Below are positions 12,386 to 56,500 of a stretch of DNA of 64,000 nucleotides, one piece after another. A model generated the notes under the pieces. That model was not told where the DNA came from, did no database searches, and worked only from the letters and a program-made list of their open reading frames with translations. Every line of letters begins with the position of its first letter. The first letter of the stretch is position 1. Source of the stretch: Muraenolepis orangiensis (lineage: Eukaryota > Chordata > Actinopteri > Gadiformes > Muraenolepididae); NCBI GenBank assembly GCA_027704905.1, contig CM051019.1:18661892-18725891 (forward strand), written 5' to 3'. Position numbers and translations under genes: made by a program.

Positions 12386-13737
12386 TATAAACACCCTTCA
12401 CACACACACACGTGCGCACACACACACATGCACTGCCAATCATGATTCCACTGTCATGTGCTCAGGAGGAAGATTGAGTGTCTTTACTCTCCCGCTTTTG
12501 CCGTGAGCCGTTTTCCGTTGGAACACGCCGGAATAAGCTGGAGGCGTGGAACCGGGCAGACGAGACCAAGGCGGCTTCACGACCACCATCTACCCCCCCC
12601 CCCCCCCACCCCATCCCCCACCACACCACCACCACACCACCACCACCACCAGCCCTGTGGGGCGCCACGCCCTGAGACTCCTGGTTGTCGTCCAGATCTC
12701 TTCTCCTTCTGGTGTCTTCTCCCCAGGCGGCGGACCGTGTGTGTGATCCTGCCTCACCGTGTGCTCAGCTCTGAGCCATGTGCCCAGCCGGACGTCAGCT
12801 TGTTAACAGTTTTTGTTTTGTGGTTTCAGCAGGCAAGTTGTCATTAGGAAGCAGGGTGGGGGGGGGGGGGGGCCAAGAGTGTCTAGCCCAAAGACGCCTA
12901 CTACCGGTGTAGGCTGGGAATGGGGACATCGGGGGATCGAACCCGGAATATTTTTGGCACGGAGTACGCTAGCGACGACACACCGGTTTCCACATGGGAG
13001 TCAGCAAAACAGGGGGGGGGGGGGGGGTGGTACAAATCCTTAGCGCTGTCAGTCACACCTGTTACATGCTGCTCACGATACCCAATGTTTCTACATTGTT
13101 AGAACGAGCAGTAGAACTCAAACCCTTAACCCTGGGGGCAGTGTTATTGCCTCGCTCTAGAAGTGGATGTCGCAAGACGGGACCCCCCGCAGTACATGCA
13201 GACATGGAGTGAGGACTGTATACACCAGGGTCACACGCATGAGGCCAAACGAATGATCCGCTCCCAACAATAGCGCCGACAAAACGCTCGAGTGCCATTC
13301 TGTCCACATCCAGATCAATTAGTAGAAACCAAACCAAAACATCAACCATACAAATATTTACACCAAGGAGCATGCCGATTCTCTCTCTGTGTCTCTGTGC
13401 ATTAAGCAGCTACATATATATATATGTATATACTGTACTGTATATACATATATATATATGTATATACTGTATTGTAAATACATTCCACTTCCCTGAACCT
13501 TTAATTTAGACCTTAATACAAACTCCAACCGGCGTTTCCAAATGGAGATTTTCTGGAGGTTGAATAGTTGAATAGTTGAATAGTTTGTCAGACGCTGTCC
13601 AACGTCAGTTGAGTATAACATTGCAATCCCTCGCCGGCCTGCGTCCAGGCAGTGAGACCGAGCCACAGTGTAACTGTACAGTGCGCATTTCCTTCCATCA
13701 CATTCCCAGAAATTGTCTAGAAACGTTTTGGAAAAGG
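12386..13737. other. Unannotated sequence with a possible tRNA-SINE remnant
   Basis: No gene seen. At 12905-12990 the minus strand has GGGTTCGATCCCCCGATG, a B-box-like motif, preceded by an A-box-like segment. TA-rich palindromic sequence lies at 13411-13472. Confidence 0.4.
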
Positions 13738-14278
13738 GTCATGTGAGTCATGTGATGCAGTGTTGAAAAACATCACAGTCTGAGTCATGTGATACAGTGT
13801 TGAAAAACATCACAGTCTGAGTCATGTGATGCAGTGTTGAAAAACATCACAGTCTGAGTCATGTGATGCCGTGTTGAAAAACATCATAGTCTGAGTCATG
13901 TGATGCAGTGTTGAAAAACATCACAGTCTGGGTCATGTGATGCGGTGTGTAAACATCCCAGTCTGAGTCATGTGATGCGGTGTGTAAACATCACAGTGCG
14001 AGTCATGTGATGCAGTGTGGAAACATCACAGTCTGGGTCATGTGATGCGGTGTGTAAACATCCCAGTCTGAGTCATGTGATGCGGTGTGTAAACATCACA
14101 GTCTGGGTCATGTGATGCAGTGTGTAAACATCACAGTCTGGGTCATGTGATGCGGTTTGTAAACATCCCAGTCTGAGTCATGTGATGCAGTGTGGAAACA
14201 TCACAGTCTGGGTCATGTGATGCAGTGTGTAAACATCACAGTCTGGGTCATGTGATGCGGTGTGGAAACATCACCGTT
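13738..14278. repeat. 35-37-bp minisatellite, about 15 copies
   Basis: Core GTCATGTGATGCAGTGT with ACATCACAGTCT. Unit length shortens along the array. Confidence 0.95.
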
Positions 14279-15482
14279 TTACTAGTCATGTCAGTAGATA
14301 GATGGATTATTCGTAGACTGATTCTCCGACAAACCATGGCTTACCTGTTGTGTTCAGCAATGACCACAACCCATAATGCTATACAATGCTAATGCTAATT
14401 GCTTATGTGTTAAATTTGGTCTCCTGAAATAAAAAGTTGATTGATAGATTGGTTGGTCCTAATCGCCATTCAAAACCACCAGACTAACTTTGACTTTATT
14501 ATGTTAAGAATGACATATGGTTGATGTTAAAGTGTGTGTGTGTGTGTCATGCTGTTGAAACAGACTTTGGTTCAGGATGAATCGGTGTTCGATCGATCCA
14601 AGACCGTTGGTTTAAATAACCAACATTTAAAAACATCCATCTTTTATTTTTGAAGACTCCTTCTCCTTTCTCCAATACGAAACTCCAGGAAGATTAAGAG
14701 CCCTTTAAATCTCCCAGCTCTGCTCATGCCAGTGGGTCCTGATTCAGAACCAGCCATGTGTTGACTGACGGGGGCCAAAAAAAAGTTCTGGAACCATCTA
14801 GACCAGAGGCCCAGGAGTTAACCAATGTCCCTGAGAGGTGTGGACCACCAGAAGATTGACACGACTAGATGCTCTCATTGCGTGTGACGTGGGCCTGGGC
14901 TTCAACACTTCGCTCTCTGGGGGGGGGGCAGGAATACCAGAGAGCACATTTAAGTCATTTTTTTTGGATTAATCAGGAACGTGAAGTCAAAACGATCTTG
15001 GCTTCACGTGATCTTGGGAAGTGTTTGCGTTGTGTGTCTCACCGTCTCACCAGCGAGGGAGACAGACACTCGGTGACCACACCCCCACCCCTGTCTTCAG
15101 TATATGCCACGGAGCCATGCACTTAAACGTCCAAATGAGGCACGATCAAAATACCAATCCCCGAGTCATTTTGATTTATGTCCGTCCCCGAGGGGGAATC
15201 TGTGTCCTCAGCAATGATCATCTGCTGCATCTGTTGTGGGCGGTTTTTTGCAAAACACAACACGGAACAGAGGAACCATTTAAATGCATTGCCCTCTTTG
15301 GATGAGTTACAGCGACACAGTTATTGCGGCCGACCGTGTTTTGGTAAAAGACGGGATCGCCCCGTCGAGGACGAAATGTTTCCATTGTCTCTGGGATGGT
15401 CTCTGGCGTCAGGGGGGCAAACACATCCCGGACCCCCTCGCCATGAAACCTCCTCTGGGTATCCACAGACCGACTCTCTGGG

Positions 15483-15484
<2 letters not shown>
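14279..15484. other. Unannotated sequence
   Basis: No gene, RNA or element recognised. Reading frames have no known motif. Confidence 0.5.
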
Positions 15485-15857
<373 letters not shown>

Positions 15858-16325
15858 GATCTTCCGCTACGACGGGGACAAGTCAACCGTCCCATCTTAC
15901 GACATCGGGGACAGACGACAAACCCACTCAGCGCTTTTCTGGTTTCTTCAGCTTCTGGGCCCTTCTATGCACCTCTCTCTCTCTGAGGAGAAAGAAGAAA
16001 AGCCTTTCCTGGGGATATGGATATGGATAATGCTCCAAAAACACACAGCCCACCTACACCTCACTCTCTGTTGTCTTTTATTGACCTTGAGAAGAAGAAG
16101 AAGAAGAAGAAGAAGAAGAAGAAGAGAATGAAACACAAGTCACATGTGGGTTTAAGCGCACGAGGCTGCCTTGACCTCCCCCTTGCTCTCCTGCCAAGTG
16201 TGTGCGTGTGTGTCTGTACGTGTGTACGTGTGTGTATGTGTGTATGTGTGTGTGTGTGTCCCTCAAGGCCCTTTTGTTCCAGGCCCGCTTCAACAACCGT
16301 ACCGCTCTCCAAACTGTATGTACAC

Positions 16326-16368
<43 letters not shown>

Positions 16369-17710
16369 TGTGTGTGTGTGTCAGATAAACCAGAGCCATC
16401 GTGTTGCAATTTACAAAATGAATTATGGTCGTTTCCAGCAGACCAACAACGTCTCGGGTGGTGTCTCGGGTGGTGTGACGGAAAGGAGAGTGGAGGGGAA
16501 GGAAAGGCGGAGGCGGCAGTGGTGGTGGTGGTGGCAGACGATAATATACAATCAAGCGGTGTTTGCAAGGTTGTGTGAAACCTACGAGCGATTCCACATT
16601 CTCCTCATTAGCGCGTTGCATATGTTTCCTGGGGTCTGCTGGCCGTGGTCCAGCTCCATCTGACTCCCATTAACACAGCGACGAGGAGAGACTGAGGTTC
16701 TCACACAACTCAAACCTCTTCGGTTCAACGTGAACGCAGGAAACAAAAAAAATATATATATATATATATATAAAAAGTTACACCGTCGTTATCGTTGAGT
16801 CATGGAAAAAACGCAGCCACGCGTTCGTCTCTAGCGGTGCAACACTGACACCTAGCGGCCGACGCCGGTATAACCTGCTGGTACGTTAAAATGACGTCAG
16901 CCGACGACGTTTCTGTAAACTAACAAAAAGTAACCTCAACCCGCACATGATATTTTTTCCCCTTGACGTTTGTGTTGCTTCCCAAAAACCTCAAGGAACT
17001 CAACTACCATAACACTTCAATTAGCTCCCTGGGTTTGACACGATAAGTGGGCTATGACAAATAGTGAAGGCGGTTTATATTTATATATAAGTTGCGGGTT
17101 GCTGGTTCGGGTGCTGGTGGGTGCTTTGCCTGGTCGCTGTGTTTGTGTCTCCCGTGAGAGCCGATGTGTACAAATACATTCCTGTGAAGCAAGGCATTTG
17201 TCTTTTGGTCTAAATAGTGTGTGTGGACGACAACAATCAATTTGTCCTCACGATTACAAAACTCTATGCCTCTGGGACCGTTCAGTGGAATTATACTGAT
17301 GTCAACAACGCATGCTATCGTTGTGGTCACAATGTATTTAAGCGAGAGGATTGTGTATAAAAAATGTGATATATGAAACCAGGATCACTGAGAGGTTCAG
17401 GTGTTCAGGGGTCATAGGTCAATCGGGGTAGTTAGTCGTTTGTGAACCCCCGTCTTCGGCGGGTAACCTCGGTGTTCTCAAACATTCTCAAGTTAGCGCC
17501 GGTGATAATTCCGTCGCGACCCCTCCCACCACGCTGACCTTTTTAAAGAAGTGTCAACGTCTCAACGTGCGACGTGGGTCAAACTGCAAGGTGCGGTGCC
17601 ACAGAAGGTCAGGGGTCACCACCGTTACGGTTCTGATTGGTTGGAGGGGGAGAGAAACGGTGGCCTGCTGTGACCTTTGTTGGGAATGTTGAGTGCATGT
17701 TGGGATACAT
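15858..17710. other. Spacer with short microsatellites
   Basis: Contains (AAG)n at 16091-16123, GT runs at 16203-16260 and 16332-16381 and (TA)n at 16751-16772. No coding region recognised. Confidence 0.5.
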
Positions 17711-17711
17711 T

Positions 17712-17906
17712 GGGAGCCAACCTATTGTACTTTTACCTGAGCGATGGTTCTGCTCTTGGAGGCTTGTTGTTGTTGTTGTTGTTGTAAAGGAAATGCACTT
17801 ATGACCTTCTGGTGACTTCTTAGTAGTTCTCTTGCCTACCTGTTGGATGACCTTGTTGTCGGTCGCTTTGGATAAAAAGCGTCCGCTAAATGATTGTAAT
17901 GTAAAA
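17712..17906 (+). mobile_element. Dispersed SINE-like repeat, copy 2
   Basis: Shares TATTGTACTTTTACC, GGTTCTGCTCTTG, CTCTTGCCTACCTGTTG and GTCCGCTAAATGA with 56862-57045, and with 8345-8615 in reverse. Confidence 0.8.
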
Positions 17907-18065
17907 TATGTCGGAGGTTGTTGGAGGTTCTGGGACTTCTGGTACTGACTTTCTCCGCTGGTTCCTCTGTCGGAGTCCCGGGTCTACAGTAGGTCCCCAG
18001 AGAGCCCAAACCCACATATCCCAATACTTCGGTCTACCGAACCGAAGTAAACATAAACAATAACA

Positions 18066-18375
18066 GTTCTACTGGACTATGTTCTCCAGAGGGGTTCTAC
18101 TGGACTATGTTCTCCAGAGGGGTGCTTCTACTGGACTATGTTCTCCAGAGGGGTGCTTCTACTGGACTATGTTCTCCAGAGGGGTGCTTCTACTGGACTA
18201 CGTTCTCCAGAGGGGTTCTACTGGACTATGTTCTCCAGAGGGGTGCTTCTACTGGACTATGTTCTCCAGAGGGGTTCTACTGGACTATGTTCTCCAGAGG
18301 GGTGCTTCTACTGGACAATTTTCTCCAGAATCTCTGGGGTTCCACTCTACAATGTTCTCCAGAGGGGTTCTACTG
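18066..18375. repeat. 28-31-bp minisatellite, about 10 copies
   Basis: Core GGACTATGTTCTCCAGAGGG with or without a TGC insertion. Confidence 0.95.
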
Positions 18376-18417
18376 GACAACCTATGAGTTCTCCAAACGA
18401 ATGTTAACGTCTGTAAA

Positions 18418-18451
<34 letters not shown>

Positions 18452-18492
18452 TGTGTGTGTGTGTGTGTATGTGTGTGTGTGTGTGTGTGTGT
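18418..18492. repeat. (GT)n microsatellite
   Basis: GT array with two TATG interruptions. Confidence 0.95.
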
Positions 18493-18788
18493 TGTTGAAC
18501 AAAAAACTCGTCCTGCAGATTTACCGACACGACGGCACACCTGCGTTCAGCTGGTAGATTTACGGCCGAGCTGCTTTCATCCAGCCGGCGACGTGATGTT
18601 AAAGTGATTGATTATAATTGGTGTTTGTTGGTCATGATCATTATGTGACATAGATGTGACATGATGTAACTGAAAATAACAGCATACATATATTCTGTCT
18701 ATCGCTCTCTACGTCTCTCTCTCTCTCTGGCGTCTGTGGGCAGATCTGTGTGTGTCTCTCTCTCTCTCTCAGCTCTGTGGGCAGATCT

Positions 18789-18822
<34 letters not shown>

Positions 18823-18845
18823 CTCTTCGCGCGTCTGTGGGCAAA

Positions 18846-18847
<2 letters not shown>

Positions 18848-18902
<55 letters not shown>
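18848..18902. repeat. (GT)n microsatellite
   Basis: About 55 bp of GT, next to imperfect CT sequence at 18710-18830. Confidence 0.95.
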
Positions 18903-18903
<1 letters not shown>

Positions 18904-18911
18904 GCTCTCTC

Positions 18912-19032
<121 letters not shown>

Positions 19033-19074
19033 GTATATAGATAGATATGTGATGAATTAGTAACGACTTTCGAC

Positions 19075-19080
19075 TTTATT
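19075..19080 (-). terminator. cd109 polyadenylation signal AATAAA
   Basis: AATAAA on the minus strand about 225 bp past the cd109 stop, just before a pure GATA array. This is the first canonical signal I see downstream. Confidence 0.6.
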
Positions 19081-19303
19081 CGGTTCAAAACTTTAATCCT
19101 TTCATATTTCTATTTCACAATATAACAACATTCTGAATGGCTTTAAACGCTTCATTGCCCGGCTATGAAGAGAATATGGTCTATCTACCAACCCCGTCAG
19201 CTATTCATAGAGGCGGTGCATGGCACTCTGAGGAGGGACATGACGATCCCGTTAATTAAGACAACTACTTAAAAAACTAATGTTATCCTAAGGACTTATT
19301 TTT

Positions 19304-49924
<30,621 letters not shown>

Positions 49925-50250
49925 CTTCTTGTGCGGGGCTGCGTGTGGATCGCCCGCTGACAGAAACCAGTCTCCATTTACGGTCCGACTCAACCCCACC
50001 CAGTCCTCCCCCAGGGACCAGACACCATGATAAGAACCACACCTCCACCGTGACTGGGAGATTGTCCTTTTGTCCCAGAAATGTGCCTTTCTGGGACATT
50101 GGGATACATATTAAAATGATTTATTATTATTTATTCATACAATTATGTTGTAATATGAACACAAATCACTAGCATACTGTATGTACAGAGAATAAATCGA
50201 TACTAGTAGACACAAGTACATGCAAAGAATTGATAGGTATATAAATATAA

Positions 50251-50368
<118 letters not shown>

Positions 50369-50439
50369 TAACGTGTGTTTATATGTGTATATTTATATAT
50401 ATATATATATATATATATACTGTATAAGTATATATAAAT

Positions 50440-51545
50440 ATTCGATTAGATTAGATTCACATGTATTGTCATTGCGCAGCACAAGTACAGTACAGCGAAA
50501 ATCATTTGGCATCTAATCAGAGTGCAAATGTTGCAGTAAAGTACATTTAAAGTACATTTAATATATAATGTACAGTGGTTAAATAATATGTAAAAAACTG
50601 TCTTCTAAAAAACTACTACTACAAACAGGTATAAAATAACGAGCTATGTGCAGAATTATAGTTAAGTTAAGTTAAGTTAAGTATAAACAGGTAGTGAGCA
50701 GGGGTATGCAGTTGTATCAACAAGATAAATATATAGAAATGTATATACAGCAGGTACTGAGCAGGGGTGTGTAGTTGAAGATTATATATATATATATATA
50801 TATATACGGTAAGTACAGTAAAAATGTACATGGCTATCATACAGGTATGTTATCAATAAATATGTAAACTATAGGTAGAGGTAGGTAGTTATGATACAGT
50901 GCAAGGCCAGTTGAAGTTGAAGACATTGATGGTGAAAGGGTTTAGTCGGCAGGGTTCGTATTGTAATGTTCCACTAAGGCGGAGGCAGGACTGAAGTGCT
51001 CGGTTCTTTTATGTATACACCTGTTGTCACCAGAAGAACGTTTCACTCAGGTTTTAGAACACAGGTTGAATGACCAACTTTATTAACACCCTCTATCACA
51101 CTGACACGCCGCAGGGTCAACGTCACACCACACCAGCCAGCCATCCCCCTCTGCTCAGCCAATCACAGACCTGCACACCACCGACCTTACTGCGCAGCTC
51201 TGTGATTGGCTGAGAGACAGGGGACGGCTGACTGACCCACACAGCAGGGGGGGGGGGGGTTCAGGGAGATGACAGCTGAGGGGAAGAAGCCCTTCCTAAG
51301 CCTGCTTGACTTGGAACAGAGGGTTCTATAGCGCCTCCCGGAGGGGAGCAGGGCAAACAGTCCATGGTTGGGGTGAGAGGTGTCTTTGACTATTTGTTGT
51401 GCCTTCCTCAGACACAGTTTGTGGTGGGTAGTGTTTATAGCAGGGAGGGGTAGTCCAACGATGCGTTGGGCGGTTTTCCCCATCCTCTGCAGCGCTTTCT
51501 GGTCGGAAACAGTGCGGTTGCAATTATGTAGTATAATTTCTAGTC
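50440..51545 (-). mobile_element. L2/CR1-like LINE, 3' part with reverse-transcriptase C-terminus
   Basis: Minus-strand frame at 51187-51483 reads TAQRIVGLPLPAI, KAQQIVKDTSHPNHGLFALL, PSGRRYRTL and RKGFFPSAVISLN, the typical C-terminal tail of fish LINE ORF2. The 3' untranslated part extends to about 50440 and matches 36.48-36.87 kb. Confidence 0.8.
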
Positions 51546-51904
51546 GGGTGGATAAGAATCAGTCGCAGGGGGTCCGGATACTAAGTTCAATCTCTTTATC
51601 GACACAAAGCATCAAATCATCTGAGTCACGGAGTCTACCGGGCCAATTGGTACAGACTGACGACGCCTCTCCTTGTCACGCCAGTATATGCGTTTTCACA
51701 CATCCCTTGGCTTGTACTTCACTTCATTGTTATTGGTAAAACGTTCCCCGGGACACTCCCTACGGCTACGGCTCATGGAACATCCATAGAGACCCTTTGA
51801 AAGCTGCCCAAATCCTTGGGGTCCACCAGCAGATTATGTTGTAAGCACATTTTCCCTGCAATGTATAAAGGATGCAAAGACAGTGTTTTAGGTTATAATA
51901 AGGG
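51546..51904. other. Unannotated sequence inside LINE-rich spacer
   Basis: No gene or element recognised. Confidence 0.4.
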
Positions 51905-52010
51905 TATCACAATACACTACAATACCACACTGTGATGCAGTTGGTGAGGATACTTTCGGCACACCGGTAAAAGTTCACCAGTACTTGCCCCGCCGTTGAT
52001 GAGGATGGGG
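51905..52010 (-). mobile_element. LINE fragment
   Basis: Minus strand encodes VLVNFYRCAESILTNCITVW, a stretch upstream of the ORF2 tail in the same LINE group. Confidence 0.7.
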
Positions 52011-52215
<205 letters not shown>

Positions 52216-52317
52216 GCTACATTATTGAAACTACTACATATGGAAGACATTTTATTATGATTTTCTACCATTTCTCCCATATGTAGTTACAATTAACAAC
52301 AGATTTCCGATGACCTG

Positions 52318-53036
52318 GCGTGAACCCTCAACACGGAGGTCGTGCTGAAGAAGGCACACCAGGCCTCTATGCCCTGCGGTGCCTCAGGAGAAGCGGCATA
52401 GGAGGCAAACGGTGGCTAGTGAACTTCTACCCTGGCACCGTAGAGAGCATCCTGACCGGGTGGTGTCACTGTGTGGTACGGCAACGGGACAAGAAAGCCA
52501 TCCAGAGGGTCGTGAGGACGGCAGAGAAGATCATGGGGTGTGCACTTCCATGCATTGAGGAGATCTTTAGGACCAGATGTCGGAAGAAGGCCATGTCCAT
52601 CACTAAGGACCAACCACCAACCACCCTGGGCTCCATCTCTTCTCCCCTCCTACCGCCTGGTCGCCGGTTGCGCAGCATCCGTACTACAAGGACTACCAGG
52701 TTTAAGGATAGTTTTAATCCACAGGCTGTGACCTACTGAACTGCTAGGAGTGCTGCCACTTTCACTTTCATAACATGTCATTAACGTTACACGGTCATAC
52801 TTTGCTGGCCTCTCTGGACTCATCACAGTGACTACACTGGACTGCACTGATTTTTGTAAAAATCCCAAAAAAATGTTAAAAATGTAAGTCACCTTGTGGT
52901 TCTTTTTTTGGTTTATTTTTATTGTATATATTATTTTTATTTTTATGGTGTTGTTTTGGACATTTATACTGCGGGAGGGAACATTCCTATGTACTTGTTA
53001 CAAATGGCAAATACAAATCTTGTATCTTGAATTATG
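52318..53036 (+). mobile_element. L2/CR1-like LINE, 3' part
   Basis: Plus-strand frame to 52739 contains LVNFYPGTVESILTGWCHCV, RVVRTAEKIMGCALPCIEEI and LLPPGRRLRSI then FKDSFNPQAVTY and a stop. The 3' tail has CTGCTAGGAGTGCTGCCACT, TACTGCGGGAGGGAAC and ATACAAATCTTGTATCTTG. 5'-truncated. Confidence 0.85.
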
Positions 53037-53041
53037 AAAAA

Positions 53042-53085
53042 CATATAAATATATATATATATAAGCTACATTTATATATATATAT

Positions 53086-53139
<54 letters not shown>
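53042..53139. repeat. (TA)n microsatellite
   Basis: TA arrays just after the LINE tail. 53140-53460 holds only the presumed naa20 5' flank, with a TC run at 53363-53378 and a GGA run at 53406-53423. Confidence 0.9.
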
Positions 53140-53141
<2 letters not shown>

Positions 53142-53469
53142 ATACTTTGTATCTCCGTGCTTAATATTATTTATGTATTTTCTTTATACATTTAAGTGGT
53201 TTGTGTTCTTATTTAAACATAATTGTATGTCTTTTAAATTCGTGTTATCATCTTCTCTTAACTTATTAACCTCTCATATCTTAACGTCTCATCTGCTCTT
53301 CTCATAACTCAACAGCAGATGTCGCCCTTCCCCTCCGCCACGGTAGGGGCGCTGTTGTTCTCCCTCTCTCTCTCTCTCGTCCCTCCGAGTTGATATATTA
53401 TGATCCGGAGGAGGAGGAGGAGGGCGGGTCAGAGGTCACACACACACACCGTGAGAGAGACCAGCCGAC

Positions 53470-53522
53470 ATGACAACACTCCGGCCGTTCACCTGCGACG
53501 ACCTGTTCAAGTTCAACAACAT
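53470..53522 (+). CDS. naa20: naa20 exon 1
   Basis: Residues 1-17 and two bases of codon 18; ATG in context GCCGACATGA. Donor AACAT|GTGAGT. Confidence 0.95.
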
Positions 53523-56500
53523 GTGAGTCCCTACTATGCTTCATGAATGAGTGTTCATGTGTCGGGTGGTGGAGGTGGTCAGGGGTGAGTTAGAACACTG
53601 TGGAGGTGGTGGTCAGGGGTGAGTTAGAACACTGTGGAGGTGGTCAGGGGTGAGTTAGAACACTGTGGAGGTGGTGGTCAGGGGTGAGTTAGAACACTGT
53701 GGAGGTGGTGGTGGAGGTGGTCAGGGGTGAGTTAGAACACTGTGGTGGTGGTGGTCAGGGGTGAGTTAGAACACTGTTGAGGTGGAGGTGGTCAGGGGTG
53801 AGTTATAACACTGTGGAGGTGGTCATGGTTGAGTTATAACACTGTGGAGGTGGTGGTGGTCAGGGGTGAGTTAGAACACTGTGGAGGTGGTCAGGGTTGA
53901 GTTAGAACACTGTGGAGGTACAACAACAACAACACCACTCATCACCGAGTCTCCTCCTCCTCTCTTGTTTGAACCAGCAACCTGGACCCCCTGACGGAGA
54001 CCGTATCCTCCTCGTTAATGTCCTCTATGTGAACGGTAAGGTTGAGGTTGTCCAACTAGAAGGATAGATAGCTTAGCTTAGCTTAGCTAGCTGACTGCAG
54101 CAGCATCCACATGGAGCACCTTGTGTGTACACCTGTCAGCCTAACAGACCTTTATAGATGGGATATTATAGATATTGTGTTGTTTATCGTATTTATATTA
54201 TAGATCTTATTTATCTTGTAGATCTTACAGCTTTTATAGGTGTCATCTTTTATATGTTGTTATTATATCTTACATTGTATATCCTATTGATCTATTTATA
54301 TATTCTCAAGTGTTCATCGGTGTAGTTGTGATGCGCTCTTCCCGCTGGCTTTACCTCAGTTGTTGACATATTCATCTCATGCTCAGGTGTTGTTATCATC
54401 AGGAACAACACCGCCCATCTTAACAGCATGTCAGTGTTGTTATCATCAGGAACAACACCGCCCATCTTAACAGCATGTCAGTGTTGTTATCATCAGGAAC
54501 AACACCACCCATCTTAACAGCATGTCAGTGTTGTTATCATCAGGAACAACACCGCCCATCTTAACAGCATGTCAGTGTTGTTATCATCAGGAACAACACC
54601 ACCCATCTTAACAGCATGTCAGTGTTGTTATCATCAGTCGGTAACAACACTATGTAAGTGTTATCATCAGTAACAACACCACGTAAGTGTTGTTATCATC
54701 AGTAACAACACTACGTAAGTGTTGTCATCGGTAACAACACTACGTAAGTGTTGTCATCGGTAACAACACTACGTAAGTGTTGTCATCGGTAACAACACTA
54801 CGTAAGTGTTGCCATCAGTAACAATACGTAAGTGTTGTCATCGGTAACAACACTACGTAAGTGTTGTCATCAGTAACAATACGTAAGTGTTGTCATCGGT
54901 AACAACACTACACTACGTAAGTGTTGTTATCAGTCGGTAACAACACTACGTAAGTGTTGTCATCATCAGTCGGTAACAACACTACGTAAGTGTTATCATC
55001 AGTCGGTAACAACACCACCCATCTTAACAACATGCAAGTGTCCTTAACTCCTCCGTCAGTATGGGATCCCCTTCTACCTGCAGTATTTGGCCCACTGGCC
55101 GGAGTACTTCCTAGTGGCAGAGGCACCTGGTGGAGAGCTGATGGGCTACAGTAAGTACAGTCTCTCCAATCAATAACTGTCTCTCTATCTCCAATCTCTC
55201 CATCCGTAACTATCTCAATCTCTCTCTCTCTCTCTCGCTGTCAGTAACTGTCTCTCTAGCTCCATCTCTCTCGCTCTATCTGCATCTTTCTCTATCGTTC
55301 TATCACTAACTTGTCTCTCCATCTATATATAAGGACATTTTGCATGTCAATAATCAGTATCGTCAATAATCAATATGCTGGATGAACTACAAACAGGATG
55401 TTTTGAATACCCTCTTAATGTGAAGAATGTAAAAACCTCTAGTCTTCTAATGGGTGATGAAATGTATTTGTAGAGGAGCCCTCGAAACCTGTCACTCATT
55501 ACAGACCTCAGTATAAAACAGTTATCACAGTGGATGTGTAGGCAGCGTTGTCTGGTGGTTAAGGCTGTGTGACCACCTGCCGTAATGACACGCTTCTACA
55601 ATAACACAATAACCAAGTGGCTCTGGACACAAGAGCTGAAGAATATCATCTAGAATAGTGTCCTTGTCTCGGTGTCATGTAGAGGTTCCACTCTTTGCTC
55701 CCCAAGTGTTGCTATATTTTCACGGTAAGAATCCAGAATCCAAAGCCGTGGTTTGATGTGGTGTGGTTTTTGTGTCGTTGTGTGGTGGTCGTCGTAGTCA
55801 TGGGGAAGGCCGAGGGTTCCGTGGCCAGGGAGGACTGGCACGGTCATGTGACCGCGCTGTCGGTGGCGCCTGAGTTCCGGCGGCTGGGCCTGGCCGCCAA
55901 GCTCATGGACATGCTGGAGGAGATCTCCGAGAGGTGGGTGGTGGTGGTTCCTAAGTAACAATGGTGGTGTGTTATGAATTGAATTCAGTCGTAATGTTGA
56001 AACCTATATCTGTGCCACGTCCGATGACTTTAATAGGAGGCTGCTCAATGTAACTGTGGAACTTGACGGACTAGTGCATTTTAACTTGAATGGGTTCTAA
56101 TAATATTGTTCTATGTAGTATGGGGGCGGCAGTAGCTCAGGATCCGGTACTACTTAGCTCCTCTTAGCCAAGGGTCGAGGCTCCCGACCAGCCGGCTGAC
56201 ACCGCCGTCGGTGTGTGGATGTGTGAACGTGAGGCCGGAGAATTGTATGGTTGATGTTGGCTGTGTGAACGCAGTCAGTCCACAGTAATAGAAGCTGTGA
56301 TTACGCGTGCATTTCAGGAAGGGAGGCTTCTTCGTGGACCTGTTTGTGCGGGTCTCCAACCAGGTGGCGGTCTGCATGTACAAGCAGCTGGGCTACAGCG
56401 TGTACCGCACCGTCATAGAGTACTACTCGGCCAGCAACGGGGACCCCGACGAGGACGCCTACGGTGAGACCCCTCTTTACTCCACCTCGTGGTTCATCCA

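Noticed and set aside
13738..14278. Possible CRISPR-like direct repeats
   Set aside because: Units adjoin without unique spacers, as in all minisatellites here, and the genome is eukaryotic.
49925..49999. A longer cd109 N-terminus starting upstream of 49924
   Set aside because: The in-frame upstream start is GTG, not ATG, and the added residues would bury the signal peptide.
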